A stretch of 64,000 nt of DNA from Endozoicomonas sp. OPT23 (GTDB lineage Bacteria; Pseudomonadota; Gammaproteobacteria; Pseudomonadales; Endozoicomonadaceae): assembly GCF_009653635.1 (NCBI RefSeq), contig NZ_PPFD01000009.1, positions 62,001-126,000 on the forward strand. The letters are read 5' to 3'. Each line of letters opens with the position of its first letter. Position 1 is the first letter of the stretch. Position numbers and translations under genes: made by a program. This document shows, in pieces, positions 55,826 through 64,000 of the stretch. A model generated the notes under the pieces. It was not told where the DNA came from and did no database searches. It saw only the letters and a list, made by a program, of their open reading frames with translations.

Positions 55826-55852
55826 ATGAAGGAGCTAACTCAGCTTCTTCAT
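55826..55852. terminator. Bidirectional terminator-like hairpin
   Basis: ATGAAGGAGCT / AGCTTCTTCAT, 11-bp arms with one wobble and a 5-base loop, followed by TCTTTCC. Lies between the BatD stop and the end of the convergent PP2C gene; its right arm overlaps the PP2C stop. Confidence 0.7.
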
Positions 55853-57490
55853 TCTTTCCACCATACCCTTCACTGAATACACCATAAGAGTCAGGTTATC
55901 ACTGCTTTCAGGGTCGGCGTAATAGGCTTTCCCTGCTAGCTGACGACACTGTTCCAATGAGCTCTCATCCTGATGATTCGACAGATAATCTGTCAGAGTT
56001 TCAGAGGTCATAACATCAAAAACACCGTCACAACCAACCACCAGTTTATCCATCTTCGGGTCCAGCTTATGACAGGTTACAATACCTGTCGGACTGCTTG
56101 CTCCAGCCAGATTATGATCACCCAGGGTTTTAGCCGGCTGTAGCTCCAAATGCTGCTTCTTTGCTACTTTCTTACCTGTTATTTTCTGTCCCGCTTTTCG
56201 AATCAGTTTTTTAAATCTGCTCTCACTGCTGCTTTTACAGATAATTCGCACATCCGGATATCCATTAACCATCTTGCAGCTCAAAAGCCCTCCTCTATCA
56301 ACCAGTGCCTTACCGTATTCAGAATCATCGGGTTCAAGATAAAACTCACCCTCACCCGGTAACTCGTATTGTGATAAATCAACCAGACTTTCTGCCTGAA
56401 TATCTTTGGAAAGAGGCAAGCAGTTGTCTTTGTTATCTTTTCGCTGCACCAACGCTCTACTGTCACCGACATTCGAGGTCCATAGCTGACCAGCTATAAC
56501 AGCACTGAGGCAAGCCGTTGTACCATGATTAATAATTTCCCTGTCAACTACTACCATTACCAGCCTCAGCGCCTCCTCTATGCCAGTTTCAGACAACCCT
56601 TTACTGTTGAAATATTCCAGCCTTTCTTTCAGCCTTTCTTTCATCTCCTTCACAGCCTTCACTGCTGCTTTATCGCCTCCATGCCCGTCAAATACAGCAA
56701 TCATCGCTACAGGAATTTTTTTATCGCCAGCCTGAAAGGTAAAACACGCCTCCAGATGTCTGTCTTCCATGTAAGGTCTGGAACCGTCTGCTACAACCAC
56801 GGCGGAATTTTCAAACAACTGTGACGACTTCTCCTCGTAACCTTTCATGCTTTTAAGCTCTGCATCTGCCAGCTTACCTTCAGCTTTAAACTGACCAAAG
56901 CACTCTTCCTGCTTTTGAGACTTATGAAACTGATAGGCCTCAGCATTGGCCTGTTTTATACGTTCATGAACCATTTCATGATTGTCAGTTACTTCAAAAT
57001 CCAGAGCATTGATGGTTTCGTGTCCAACCGATGGCTGACTGGGGGACCTAACAGGTCTGTTTTGCCTCAGGTAGTTGACAGTTCTACCATTCACATCCCT
57101 GCTCCTTAATTGATTTTCTGATTGCCACTGCATGCTTATGACTGGTGCTTCAGATAACCCCATAGTCCAGTCAGCAGGCGATGTAAGTAGAGTTTTCAGG
57201 TTCAAATTCCTAGCTCCAACAACCTTACCCTTCAACTTTCTAAGAAGAATGCTCTGACAGGATTCAAATGAGTCTACAAACCAAGGGCCTATACAGGGAA
57301 TAGAGTAAACCCAGCTTTTTTTGTGCTCACTGTCCAGCATCTGCTTAGTAACCAGCCTGCCGTCTGAGGTCATTCCAAGCTGTTCATCTTCATTAACCCC
57401 GTTCTCCATCAATGACTTTGCCTGAAGATCGATATTGCTGTCAGCACTGCCCAAAGGTTCCATAGTCCTATCCAAGTCTTCTGAAATCAT
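55835..57490 (-). CDS. PP2C-type serine/threonine phosphatase with long N-terminal extension
   Basis: 551 residues; eukaryote-like PPM/PP2C domain in about 225-545. Motifs in order: SRPYMEDRHLEA (Arg/Asp, near 238-245), AVFDGHGGDKAAV (near 264-276), TACLSAVIAGQLWTSNVGDSRALV, GCDGVFDVMT and SSDNLTLMV; metal-binding aspartates are all intact, so activity is expected. The first 220 residues match nothing I know. No signal peptide. It sits alone, 32 bp downstream of the MocR gene in the same direction. In a symbiont an injected phosphatase is possible; this is inference from resemblance to eukaryotic PP2C. Confidence 0.88.
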   Translation of the reverse strand: MISEDLDRTMEPLGSADSNIDLQAKSLMENGVNEDEQLGMTSDGRLVTKQMLDSEHKKSWVYSIPCIGPWFVDSFESCQSILLRKLKGKVVGARNLNLKTLLTSPADWTMGLSEAPVISMQWQSENQLRSRDVNGRTVNYLRQNRPVRSPSQPSVGHETINALDFEVTDNHEMVHERIKQANAEAYQFHKSQKQEECFGQFKAEGKLADAELKSMKGYEEKSSQLFENSAVVVADGSRPYMEDRHLEACFTFQAGDKKIPVAMIAVFDGHGGDKAAVKAVKEMKERLKERLEYFNSKGLSETGIEEALRLVMVVVDREIINHGTTACLSAVIAGQLWTSNVGDSRALVQRKDNKDNCLPLSKDIQAESLVDLSQYELPGEGEFYLEPDDSEYGKALVDRGGLLSCKMVNGYPDVRIICKSSSESRFKKLIRKAGQKITGKKVAKKQHLELQPAKTLGDHNLAGASSPTGIVTCHKLDPKMDKLVVGCDGVFDVMTSETLTDYLSNHQDESSLEQCRQLAGKAYYADPESSDNLTLMVYSVKGMVERMKKLS

Positions 57491-57522
57491 TACCTGAGGT
57501 ATCTACTGATCTTCAGTGGCCT

Positions 57523-58959
57523 TTAAACATCCCTCATAAAAGCAGCAACCAGCTCTCCCAGTTTCTTCACTGCATCACAACTATCCTTCGTATTGACAGT
57601 CGCAAAGCTCAATCGAATAAAATTGCTGTACTTGCCAGAAGTCGAGAACATAGGTCCTGGAGCAATGCTGATTCCGCTTAGAAGCGCTTTTTGTGACAGC
57701 TGATAGGCATCCACCTCCTCCGGCAGTTCAATCCAAAGCAGCAAACCACCTTTAGGACAGGTAGACCGAGTGCCTTCAGGGAAAGATTCTCTGACCAGTT
57801 CTCTTACTCTGTCCCGGCGCTGCTGGTAGAGAGGTTTGATACGGCGCAGATGGCGATCGTAATCACCATTTTCCAGAAAGCGTGCCAATGCCAGCTGCGG
57901 AAGAACCGGAGTAGTCAAACTGGTGATGTATTTCTGTTGTTCAACCGCTTCAAAATGGCGCCCTGGAATCATCCAGCCAACAGAGAGACCCGGAGCAATA
58001 ACCTTTGAAAAGGACGACACCATAATGACCCGATCTTCGGTATCAAAGGCTTTGATCGCCTTGGGACGACCTGGCCGGTAATCAAGGTCAGAATAGATAT
58101 CGTCTTCAATGACGACGATATCGTACTTATTGGCCAGACAAACCAGCTGTTCCTTGTTTGCTTTAGGCATAAAGCAACCAAGAGGATTACCAAAGTTTGG
58201 CGTTACAACACAGGCTTTCACCGGCCACTGCTCCAGAGCCAGCTCCATAGCACCAAGACTCATTCCCTGAACCGGATCACAGGGGATTTCCAGAGCCTTA
58301 AGTTTCAGCGCTTCAAGAATCTGGATAATGCCGTAATAGGTGGGTGTTTCTATTGCGATAATATCTCCAGGCTCAGTCACTGCCTGCAGTGCACAGAGCA
58401 AGGCTTCCTGACAGCCTGACGTAATCAATATATCTTCTGGCAAAATACGGCAACCGGCTTCCACCATACGACGAGCAATCTGTACTCTCAGCTGCTCAAC
58501 ACCCTGCAAGGCACCGTAACCCAATGCTGCTGTACTGGCCGCTCTGGTCATATCAGCCAGATAGCGCTTCATAGGGTTGATGCTGGTTAAAGTCAGATCT
58601 GGCATAGCCCTGCCAAAGAGGTGTGGAAGGTCACCCGGGTCATGGCTGGTTGAGTTCAAAGCCAGTCGCCATTGAAATACAGAACCCGGAACCAGTCGTG
58701 TTCTTGGTAATCTGGGTGGTTCATCCTGATCGGGTAATTGTGCTTTAACAAAATAGCCGGACCGGGGACGTGCTTCTACCCAGCCTCTTCGTTCCAGCAA
58801 TTCAAACATTTTTTGAACAGTGGCAATACTGCGCTGCAGTCGCTTTGATAGTTCACGCACCGATGGCAATCGCTCTCCAGGAAGAAAGCGCCCTTCCTGA
58901 ATTTCCTTCAGCAGCTTCTCGGCGGCCGCCTCGTATAACTTGGATCGTCCCATAAACAT
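57523..58959 (-). CDS. MocR-type GntR regulator with aminotransferase domain
   Basis: 478 residues from the ATG at 58959 (MFMGRSKLYE; the open frame continues upstream 36 codons). N-terminal winged helix (GERLPSVRELSKRLQRSIATVQKMFELLE), linker, then a fold-type I PLP domain with NFGNPLGCFMP, EDDIYSDLDY and the PLP-binding Lys in MVSSFSKVIAPGLSVGWM. Acts as a PLP- or amino-acid-sensing regulator. A 12-bp inverted repeat (58963-58998) directly upstream of the ATG is the likely binding site. Divergent from the DUF1127 gene, which it probably controls. Confidence 0.9.
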   Translation of the reverse strand: MFMGRSKLYEAAAEKLLKEIQEGRFLPGERLPSVRELSKRLQRSIATVQKMFELLERRGWVEARPRSGYFVKAQLPDQDEPPRLPRTRLVPGSVFQWRLALNSTSHDPGDLPHLFGRAMPDLTLTSINPMKRYLADMTRAASTAALGYGALQGVEQLRVQIARRMVEAGCRILPEDILITSGCQEALLCALQAVTEPGDIIAIETPTYYGIIQILEALKLKALEIPCDPVQGMSLGAMELALEQWPVKACVVTPNFGNPLGCFMPKANKEQLVCLANKYDIVVIEDDIYSDLDYRPGRPKAIKAFDTEDRVIMVSSFSKVIAPGLSVGWMIPGRHFEAVEQQKYITSLTTPVLPQLALARFLENGDYDRHLRRIKPLYQQRRDRVRELVRESFPEGTRSTCPKGGLLLWIELPEEVDAYQLSQKALLSGISIAPGPMFSTSGKYSNFIRLSFATVNTKDSCDAVKKLGELVAAFMRDV

Positions 58960-58962
58960 GAC

Positions 58963-58998
58963 AGATTCGATCTGAAAATTGCATGACAGATCGAATCT
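58963..58998. promoter_or_regulatory. MocR operator: 12-bp inverted repeat
   Basis: AGATTCGATCTG (58963-58974) and CAGATCGAATCT (58987-58998) are exact reverse complements separated by 12 bases. Read on one strand, CAGATTCGATCT and CAGATCGAATCT (starting at 58962 and 58987) also form a 25-bp-spaced near-direct repeat, the usual MocR operator geometry. The site covers the translation start region of the regulator. Confidence 0.72.
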
Positions 58999-59149
58999 AC
59001 TCCCTTCTGTACTGTTTATTTTTTTAATTATCTGAATCTGTAATGGCAAGTCTGCCAGCTTTAACATGGAGTCTCCACTGAAGGAGCACAGCTAACTGTT
59101 TTAAAAGCGTTAATCAGTTAATAAAAACAATAGATACAAGGAATCAGAA

Positions 59150-59377
59150 ATGAACGACAGCAGTAGTGAAGTGAGTGAAGAAGACTACCGGGTTAGTTTT
59201 GTTGGCAGAAGTGCTAAAAAAGCCCTTAAAAGCACAATCAGAAGAGTAACAGCCTGGAGAATCCGCTCCCATCAACGTAAAACCTTGATGAGGTTATCTG
59301 ATCATTTATTAAAAGACATTGGTCTCAATCGATATGAAGCAACGAAAGAGTACGATAAACCTTTCTGGCGACCATAA
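59150..59377 (+). CDS. DUF1127 (YjiS-like) small basic protein
   Basis: 75 residues; C-terminal DUF1127 motif TLMRLSDHLLKDIGLNRYEATKEYDKPFW. No signal peptide. AAGGA upstream of the ATG. DUF1127 proteins are often divergent to MocR/GntR regulators and are linked to small-RNA or stress responses; function unresolved here. Confidence 0.9.
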   Translation: MNDSSSEVSEEDYRVSFVGRSAKKALKSTIRRVTAWRIRSHQRKTLMRLSDHLLKDIGLNRYEATKEYDKPFWRP

Positions 59378-59388
59378 TTCCTCAGCAC

Positions 59389-59413
59389 TGCAGCTGACAT
59401 TCTGTCAGCTGTA
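59389..59413 (+). terminator. Terminator hairpin after DUF1127 gene
   Basis: CAGCTGACA / TGTCAGCTG, a 9-bp perfect stem with a 3-base loop (two further pairs at the base), followed by ATCCTCTTTCTTG. 13 bp after the stop. Confidence 0.75.
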
Positions 59414-59561
59414 ATCCTCTTTCTTGATTAACCCCTGCCTAACCCTCTGACCCAAACCATAGACATAACCAGCTTGTCAGGTGTTCTAACAAAAAAATGC
59501 AACAAAATTTCCTGTAAATGATCAAAGCATGAACTATAAACGGAAATTAATAGGAGTAGCT

Positions 59562-61211
59562 ATGGATTCATCAATACGAACCTTTAAGCTGCCACCCACT
59601 GTTGAGTATTCGCCCTATGGTGAGAGAGTAGCTACACCGACGTCTAAGGAACAAATCCGTTCCGTAGAGGCGAATAAACAAATACCTACCACTCAAGAAG
59701 AGCAGCCTCCCTTGCTGACTAAGCATCTCAGTACAGTTATAGGGATCAGCCATGAGCAAGTATTGGCGATGCTAACCAGTGTATCTAACAAGAAAGAGAA
59801 CCTAGCCGTTATTTCCGGACTACTGAAGCAATCTCATAACTTGTCAGGTGCACAATCTTTAAGGCTCGTAAAATGGACGGCAGGAAACTGTGATCTGGAC
59901 TTTCTTCCATCAATAGTCAGAAAAATTGGACAGCTACCTGCTACTCATATAAATGCGTTTATAGAGATTGTAATTCAGCGTTCATCCAATCCGGATATAA
60001 AAGAGAACCTCTGGCTTTTGTTTTCTCAAGTACAAAATAAAGAAGCAATGGATCGTCTGTTTCAATTCGGTGTTGATATAGACAAAACCAGTCCATTAGA
60101 AATGAGCTTCGGCGAGCAACTCCTCTTACGATGTAGCCTGACTGAATTTGACTTCAATCTGGAGTATTTGAAATCTCTCGGTACCAATATAAAAAAGCTA
60201 ATAAACAGAATTGAACCTAATGGAGATCCGGTTTTTTTTAGAACACAGTTGTCTTTACTGAGAAAGCTAGGGGATATTGGAGCGGATTTGAGCCAACTAA
60301 ATAGTAAAGGAGAGCATATACTTCTGTTTCTTTCAAAAAACAACCAAATGGGCTCATTTGATAGAGAACTACTTAACTGGTTAAAAAGTACATTCGATTT
60401 AGACCTGCAATTGAAGAGCCAGGAAGGTATGAATGCAATTGAACATCAAGTTCAAAAATTCGCATACCTTGAATATTCAAGCTCTCCTGTCGGGTTATGT
60501 GACCTTATTGTCAATGACCCTCTCTGTTCACTAAGTGATGAATTATTAAAAAAATTGAAAGCATGGTCTCAAGCTAACTTGAAATCATTCTCTGCCGAAG
60601 AAGAGTTAACTCATGTATGCCTTATTGACGTACAGGAGGATAAACATATTCAGCTAAATATTTTTGACGATTTACCCTTTCATTCAAGTTCATTTCTATT
60701 TGATCCTGAAACAGAAACATTATCGAAAAGTTCTGGTTCATTTGAACCTGGCAAAATACTGTTCATTATCTCTGCTCATGGCTCTGTTTTGAGCATTGGT
60801 GGTTACAGCGGTTCTGAGCTCGCTAGTATACTAATTAAAAAACTCTCTCCGCTTTCAATACAAGCCGATACCCCAACACGCTTTTTATTATTTTCTTGCA
60901 ACACCGCTACACCACCCATTAAGAAATTTTCTCCCTTAAGCTCATATGCACGCAAGGAAAACGCCGCCGATCAATTTGCTCGTACCTGGGCCTCATTAAG
61001 CAAAAGGTCAGTCTCTGTTACTGCTTATGATGGCATTATTTATGGTATTGACACTACACGCAGACACGTTCATCTTGATGAAAGCTCACGCTCAACTCTT
61101 TTACAAAAAATCAATAAACGGCTCTATGGAAAGTACATTCCTGGAAACGAGGTCACTACATTTGTTGACCAGAATGGTTCTGTCCGGAAGGTGACGAAAT
61201 CAGTTCGATGA
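59562..61211 (+). CDS. Effector-like protein: ankyrin-like repeats plus C80/caspase-like cysteine protease candidate
   Basis: 549 residues from the ATG at 59562, chosen for AGGAG five bases upstream; an in-frame ATG at 59529 has no such site. N-terminus disordered (Ser/Thr/Pro-rich to about 60), no Sec signal. Residues about 145-330 contain degenerate ankyrin-like units (FQFGVDIDK, LKSLGTNIKKL, LGDIGADLSQLNSKG). The C-terminal domain has His406 in IISAHGS and Cys446 in FLLFSCNT, 40 residues apart, with GGYSGSELASILIKKLSP between them. This layout resembles the inositol-phosphate-activated C80 protease of MARTX and clostridial toxins (45-50-residue spacing) or a CHAT/caspase fold. AT-rich. Homology is proposed, not shown. 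Confidence 0.72.
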   Translation: MDSSIRTFKLPPTVEYSPYGERVATPTSKEQIRSVEANKQIPTTQEEQPPLLTKHLSTVIGISHEQVLAMLTSVSNKKENLAVISGLLKQSHNLSGAQSLRLVKWTAGNCDLDFLPSIVRKIGQLPATHINAFIEIVIQRSSNPDIKENLWLLFSQVQNKEAMDRLFQFGVDIDKTSPLEMSFGEQLLLRCSLTEFDFNLEYLKSLGTNIKKLINRIEPNGDPVFFRTQLSLLRKLGDIGADLSQLNSKGEHILLFLSKNNQMGSFDRELLNWLKSTFDLDLQLKSQEGMNAIEHQVQKFAYLEYSSSPVGLCDLIVNDPLCSLSDELLKKLKAWSQANLKSFSAEEELTHVCLIDVQEDKHIQLNIFDDLPFHSSSFLFDPETETLSKSSGSFEPGKILFIISAHGSVLSIGGYSGSELASILIKKLSPLSIQADTPTRFLLFSCNTATPPIKKFSPLSSYARKENAADQFARTWASLSKRSVSVTAYDGIIYGIDTTRRHVHLDESSRSTLLQKINKRLYGKYIPGNEVTTFVDQNGSVRKVTKSVR

Positions 61212-61277
61212 CATATGACGTTTTCTTATAAATTCAAATGCCTCTACTAATCTCAATATCAGATTCAGGAAGTAAAA

Positions 61278-61315
61278 ATAAACCGGCCACCCATAAGACA
61301 ACCGGTTTATTTTTT
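61278..61315. terminator. Rho-independent terminator
   Basis: ATAAACCGG / CCGGTTTAT, a 9-bp stem with a 15-base loop, followed by six Ts on the plus strand. It separates the ANK-protease gene from the convergent RND gene (stop 61337); its left flank is A-rich, so it can act on both strands. Confidence 0.8.
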
Positions 61316-61336
61316 ATCTCAAGCCAAGTTTGGCTA

Positions 61337-63697
61337 TCAGGCTGTTGTCAGCCCGGCTTCCGCTTCAGGCTTTTTTGAGGTTGTTACCTCTGTCTTGATA
61401 AAGAATCGAGCCAGCGCTGGCAGCAGCCAGATCGCACCGATCATGTTCCAGATGAACATAAAGGTCAGCAGGATACCCATATCGGCCTGAAATTTCAGCG
61501 GTGAGAAGATCCAGGTGCCGACACCAATAGCCAGAGTCATACCGGTAAAGGTTACTGCCTTACCCGTGATCTGCAGTGTCTTGTGATAAGCCTCCTGCAA
61601 TGACATGCCTTCCTTCAACAGACTTTCCAGGCGGCTGTAGATATAAATACCATAGTCCACACCGATACCCACACCCAATGCAATTACTGGCAGGGTTGCA
61701 ACCTTAACACCAATGCCCAGATAGGCCATCAATGCCTGACAGAGTACAGAGGTCAGACCCAGAGGAATAATGATGCAGAACACCGCACGCAAGGAACGGA
61801 AGGTCAGCAGACAGAGCACACTCACTACAAGGTATACCCAGATCAGCATTTCAGTCTGAGCCTTGCCAATAACCTGGTTGGTCGCAGCTTCGATACCGGC
61901 ATTACCGGTGGCCATCAGGAACTGCACATCATCGTTATTATTGGCAGCGGCAAAAGCTTCAGTGGCGGCAACAACGCGTTCCAGAGTCTCGGCCTTGTGA
62001 TCGTCCAGATAAAGAACGACAGGCGCCAGAGAGCAGTCAGCGTTAAACAATCCACCAGCACTGGAAACAGAGCTGTTAAGAACGTACGGATTGCGGGACA
62101 GTGTCTGCCACTTGATATTGCCTTCGTTCAGACCTTTAACCACTTGCTTGGAAACAGTCACCAGAGAGATGGCCTGCTGAACGCCTTTAACGTTCTCCAT
62201 GTTCCACATATAGCGGTCCATGGCTTCCATTACCGGATAGGTAGAACACTGCTCAGCACCGGTCGTCACCATTACCACAAACTGATCGGAACTGGTGGAG
62301 TAGTTAGCGGTAATAAAGTTGTTGTCCAGGTTATAGCGGGAATCCGGATGGAATTCCGGTGCGCCCGGGTCAAGGTCACCTACCTTCAGGTCTTTAGAGT
62401 TATACACACCAAAACCGAAACCGAGGATAGCGATAACCACAGAAACCGGAACAACCTTTGGATGGGCAAAATTAGACAACAGCGCCCAGATACCACCTGT
62501 TTCAGCCTGCTTGGCCTTAATGCGAGCAACAGACTTCTTGCTGGAACCGGCATAGGACATCAATACAGGCAGCAGAACCAGGTTAGTCAGGATAATAGCG
62601 GCAACACCGATACTGGCGGTAACAGCCAGATCCTGAATGACCTGAATCTCAATGATCAACAGGGTCAGGAAACCAATACCGTCGGAAGCCAGAGCAACCA
62701 TGCCCGGAATATACAGGCTGCGGAACGCACGACGTGCTGCACTTACTTTGTCAGCACCATTAGCGGCTTCGACACCGACACTGTTGATGATCTGGACACC
62801 ATGGCTGACACCGATGGCAAAGATCAGGAAAGGTACCAGAACAGAGTAAAGGTCAAGACCGTAACCAAAGGTTGCCAGCAAACCAATTTGCCATACCACC
62901 GCAATCAGTGAGGTAAACAGCGGCACAAGTGTACTGCGCAGGCAACGGGAGTAGATAAACAGCATCAGTGCTGTAATCACAATCGCCATGATAAAGAACA
63001 GTACGATGGCTTCAACACCGGCGAACAGGTCACCAAAGACTTTGGCAATACCAACAATCTTCAGGCTGACACCGCGCTCGTCGTATTTTTCACGAATCTT
63101 TTCCAGCTCGTCAGACAGTCCCTGATAGTCCAGAGCTTTACCGGTTTCAGGGTTAAAGTCGAACAGAGGTGCTGTCAAAATACTGGATTTGAAATCGTTC
63201 GCTACAATCTGGCCAACCTGTCCGGAACGCAGAATATTACGACGCAGGTCTTCCATACTCTGGGCATCGCCATTGTATGTAGAAGGAATAACCGGACCAC
63301 CAGCAAAACCTTCTTCGGTTACTTCAGTCCAGCGGACACTGGGTGTCCACAGAGACTGCAGCTTGGAGCGGTCAACGCCCGGCAGGAAGAAGATTTCATC
63401 GTTCAGGTCTTTCAATGCTTCCATATAGTCAGCATCGAAGATATCGCCATTTTTGTTTTCTACCGCAATACGAATGGTGTTACCGGAGTTACCCCCATCC
63501 ATATTGGCGAGCATGTTTTGAATAAAGGGATGATTCAATGGAATCATCTTGGTAAAGCTGGCATCGACTCTCAGGCCGGAAACCATTTTCCAGGACAAAA
63601 AGATAGTAGCCACAAGAAACAAGACGCAAACCAGCACCCGATTCTTGAAAATGAGCCTTTCCAGCAAAGGCTCGCTGTTAGTATGGTTCGATGACAT
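61337..63697 (-). CDS. RND/MMPL superfamily exporter
   Basis: 786 residues. One N-terminal helix, a periplasmic loop, then six-helix MMPL domain (about 228-385), second loop and a second six-helix set (about 635-770), the doubled RND plan. LFIYSRCLRSTLVPLFTSLIAV, AIGVSHGVQIINSVG and GVGIGVDYGIYIYSRLE are family signatures. Substrate unknown; members of this group accompany DUF1329/DUF1302 and Ycf48-like genes, as here, and are linked to hydrophobic-molecule transport. Confidence 0.9.
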   Translation of the reverse strand: MSSNHTNSEPLLERLIFKNRVLVCVLFLVATIFLSWKMVSGLRVDASFTKMIPLNHPFIQNMLANMDGGNSGNTIRIAVENKNGDIFDADYMEALKDLNDEIFFLPGVDRSKLQSLWTPSVRWTEVTEEGFAGGPVIPSTYNGDAQSMEDLRRNILRSGQVGQIVANDFKSSILTAPLFDFNPETGKALDYQGLSDELEKIREKYDERGVSLKIVGIAKVFGDLFAGVEAIVLFFIMAIVITALMLFIYSRCLRSTLVPLFTSLIAVVWQIGLLATFGYGLDLYSVLVPFLIFAIGVSHGVQIINSVGVEAANGADKVSAARRAFRSLYIPGMVALASDGIGFLTLLIIEIQVIQDLAVTASIGVAAIILTNLVLLPVLMSYAGSSKKSVARIKAKQAETGGIWALLSNFAHPKVVPVSVVIAILGFGFGVYNSKDLKVGDLDPGAPEFHPDSRYNLDNNFITANYSTSSDQFVVMVTTGAEQCSTYPVMEAMDRYMWNMENVKGVQQAISLVTVSKQVVKGLNEGNIKWQTLSRNPYVLNSSVSSAGGLFNADCSLAPVVLYLDDHKAETLERVVAATEAFAAANNNDDVQFLMATGNAGIEAATNQVIGKAQTEMLIWVYLVVSVLCLLTFRSLRAVFCIIIPLGLTSVLCQALMAYLGIGVKVATLPVIALGVGIGVDYGIYIYSRLESLLKEGMSLQEAYHKTLQITGKAVTFTGMTLAIGVGTWIFSPLKFQADMGILLTFMFIWNMIGAIWLLPALARFFIKTEVTTSKKPEAEAGLTTA

Positions 63698-63754
63698 GAT
63701 ACAGCCTCGGTTTGTTATTCTGTTTTTCTGTTACTAATAAGTCAGATGTATGAC

Positions 63755-64000
63755 TTATGGCTGTTTCTTAACAAGTGCTTCGCCTTTTGGACTCATCAGG
63801 TGTACTCCCCCCTGTCCCACAGTCACAATATTTCCATCAACACTGGGTGCCAGCGCACTGAGTGTTACCCGGTCTTTACGGTTAATGCTGTTCCAGACGC
63901 CTGTTTCGCCAGTAACAAATACACCGGAGTTACCTACCAGAATATTCTTACCGTTTTTCAGAATGGCTGAACCAAACAGAGCTTCAGCCGTTCTGGCTTC
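63755..64000 (-). CDS. Ycf48-like (BNR/beta-propeller) protein, 5' end cut by window edge
   Basis: Last 81 codons of a leftward gene whose start lies beyond the right edge. The visible part (ILKNGKNILVGNSGVFVTG, SALAPSVDGNIVTVGQGGVH, LMSPKGEALVKK) has the repeating Gly-rich strand pattern of Ycf48/photosystem-II-assembly-factor-like propellers. It precedes the RND gene by about 57 bp, the standard operon order for this RND subgroup. N-terminus and total length unknown. Confidence 0.8.
   Translation of the reverse strand, partial: EARTAEALFGSAILKNGKNILVGNSGVFVTGETGVWNSINRKDRVTLSALAPSVDGNIVTVGQGGVHLMSPKGEALVKKQP

Overview
The window is a gammaproteobacterial chromosome segment. Its housekeeping gene order follows the Pseudomonas block pabC-fabF-acpP-fabG-fabD-plsX-rpmF-yceD-maf-sppA-HAD-rluC-rne, then murB-ptp-kdsB-ycaR-lpxK-exbD-exbB-comEC-DUF2062-lolC/F-lolD, rlmKL-rmf-pyrD, gdhB and the MoxR/Bat cluster. 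Moderate GC, AT-rich accessory genes, ANR-type regulation and several eukaryote-like or effector-like proteins point to a marine, probably host-associated Oceanospirillales-type bacterium. Endozoicomonas is my best guess; this is inference, because no rRNA is present.

Layout. 1-6.7 kb (minus): fatty-acid and phospholipid synthesis (yceD-rpmF-plsX-fabD-fabG-acpP-fabF-pabC), read from a near-consensus promoter at 6718-6746. 6.8-7.5 kb (plus): a Maf/YceF nucleotide pyrophosphatase. 7.5-15.3 kb: an accessory insert between maf and sppA. It holds a tiny ccoM-like membrane protein behind an ANR/FNR box, and two large exported Cys-rich zinc-finger-like paralogs flanking a membrane-anchored alpha/beta hydrolase. 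15.4-18.1 kb (minus): sppA, a HAD phosphatase and rluC, with rne (plus) divergent at 18.65 kb. 21.8-30.5 kb (minus): L,D-transpeptidase, murB, ptp, ycaR-kdsB, lpxK, exbBD and comEC, i.e. cell-envelope and LPS synthesis. 30.8-35.7 kb: DUF2062, two small unknowns, an AT-rich surface-type orphan, and lolD with a single lolC/E-type permease. 35.8-39.5 kb: rlmKL, rmf, pyrD. 39.7-43.5 kb: a 1257-residue orphan with a glycine-zipper membrane region. 43.5-48.3 kb: the large NAD-glutamate dehydrogenase. 48.8-55.8 kb: a MoxR-DUF58-DUF4381-BatA-BatB/C-BatD operon. 55.8-61.2 kb: a second accessory stretch with a PP2C phosphatase, a MocR regulator with a clear operator, a DUF1127 protein, and a protein with ankyrin-like repeats and a C80/caspase-like cysteine-protease candidate domain. 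61.3-64 kb (minus): an RND/MMPL exporter and the end of a Ycf48-like gene.

The recurrent theme is that conserved housekeeping operons are separated at their boundaries by single accessory genes. Several of these look like exported or host-directed proteins (zinc-finger pair, PP2C, ANK-protease, glycine-zipper giant, AT-rich orphan). No rRNA, tRNA, IS element, prophage or CRISPR array was seen.
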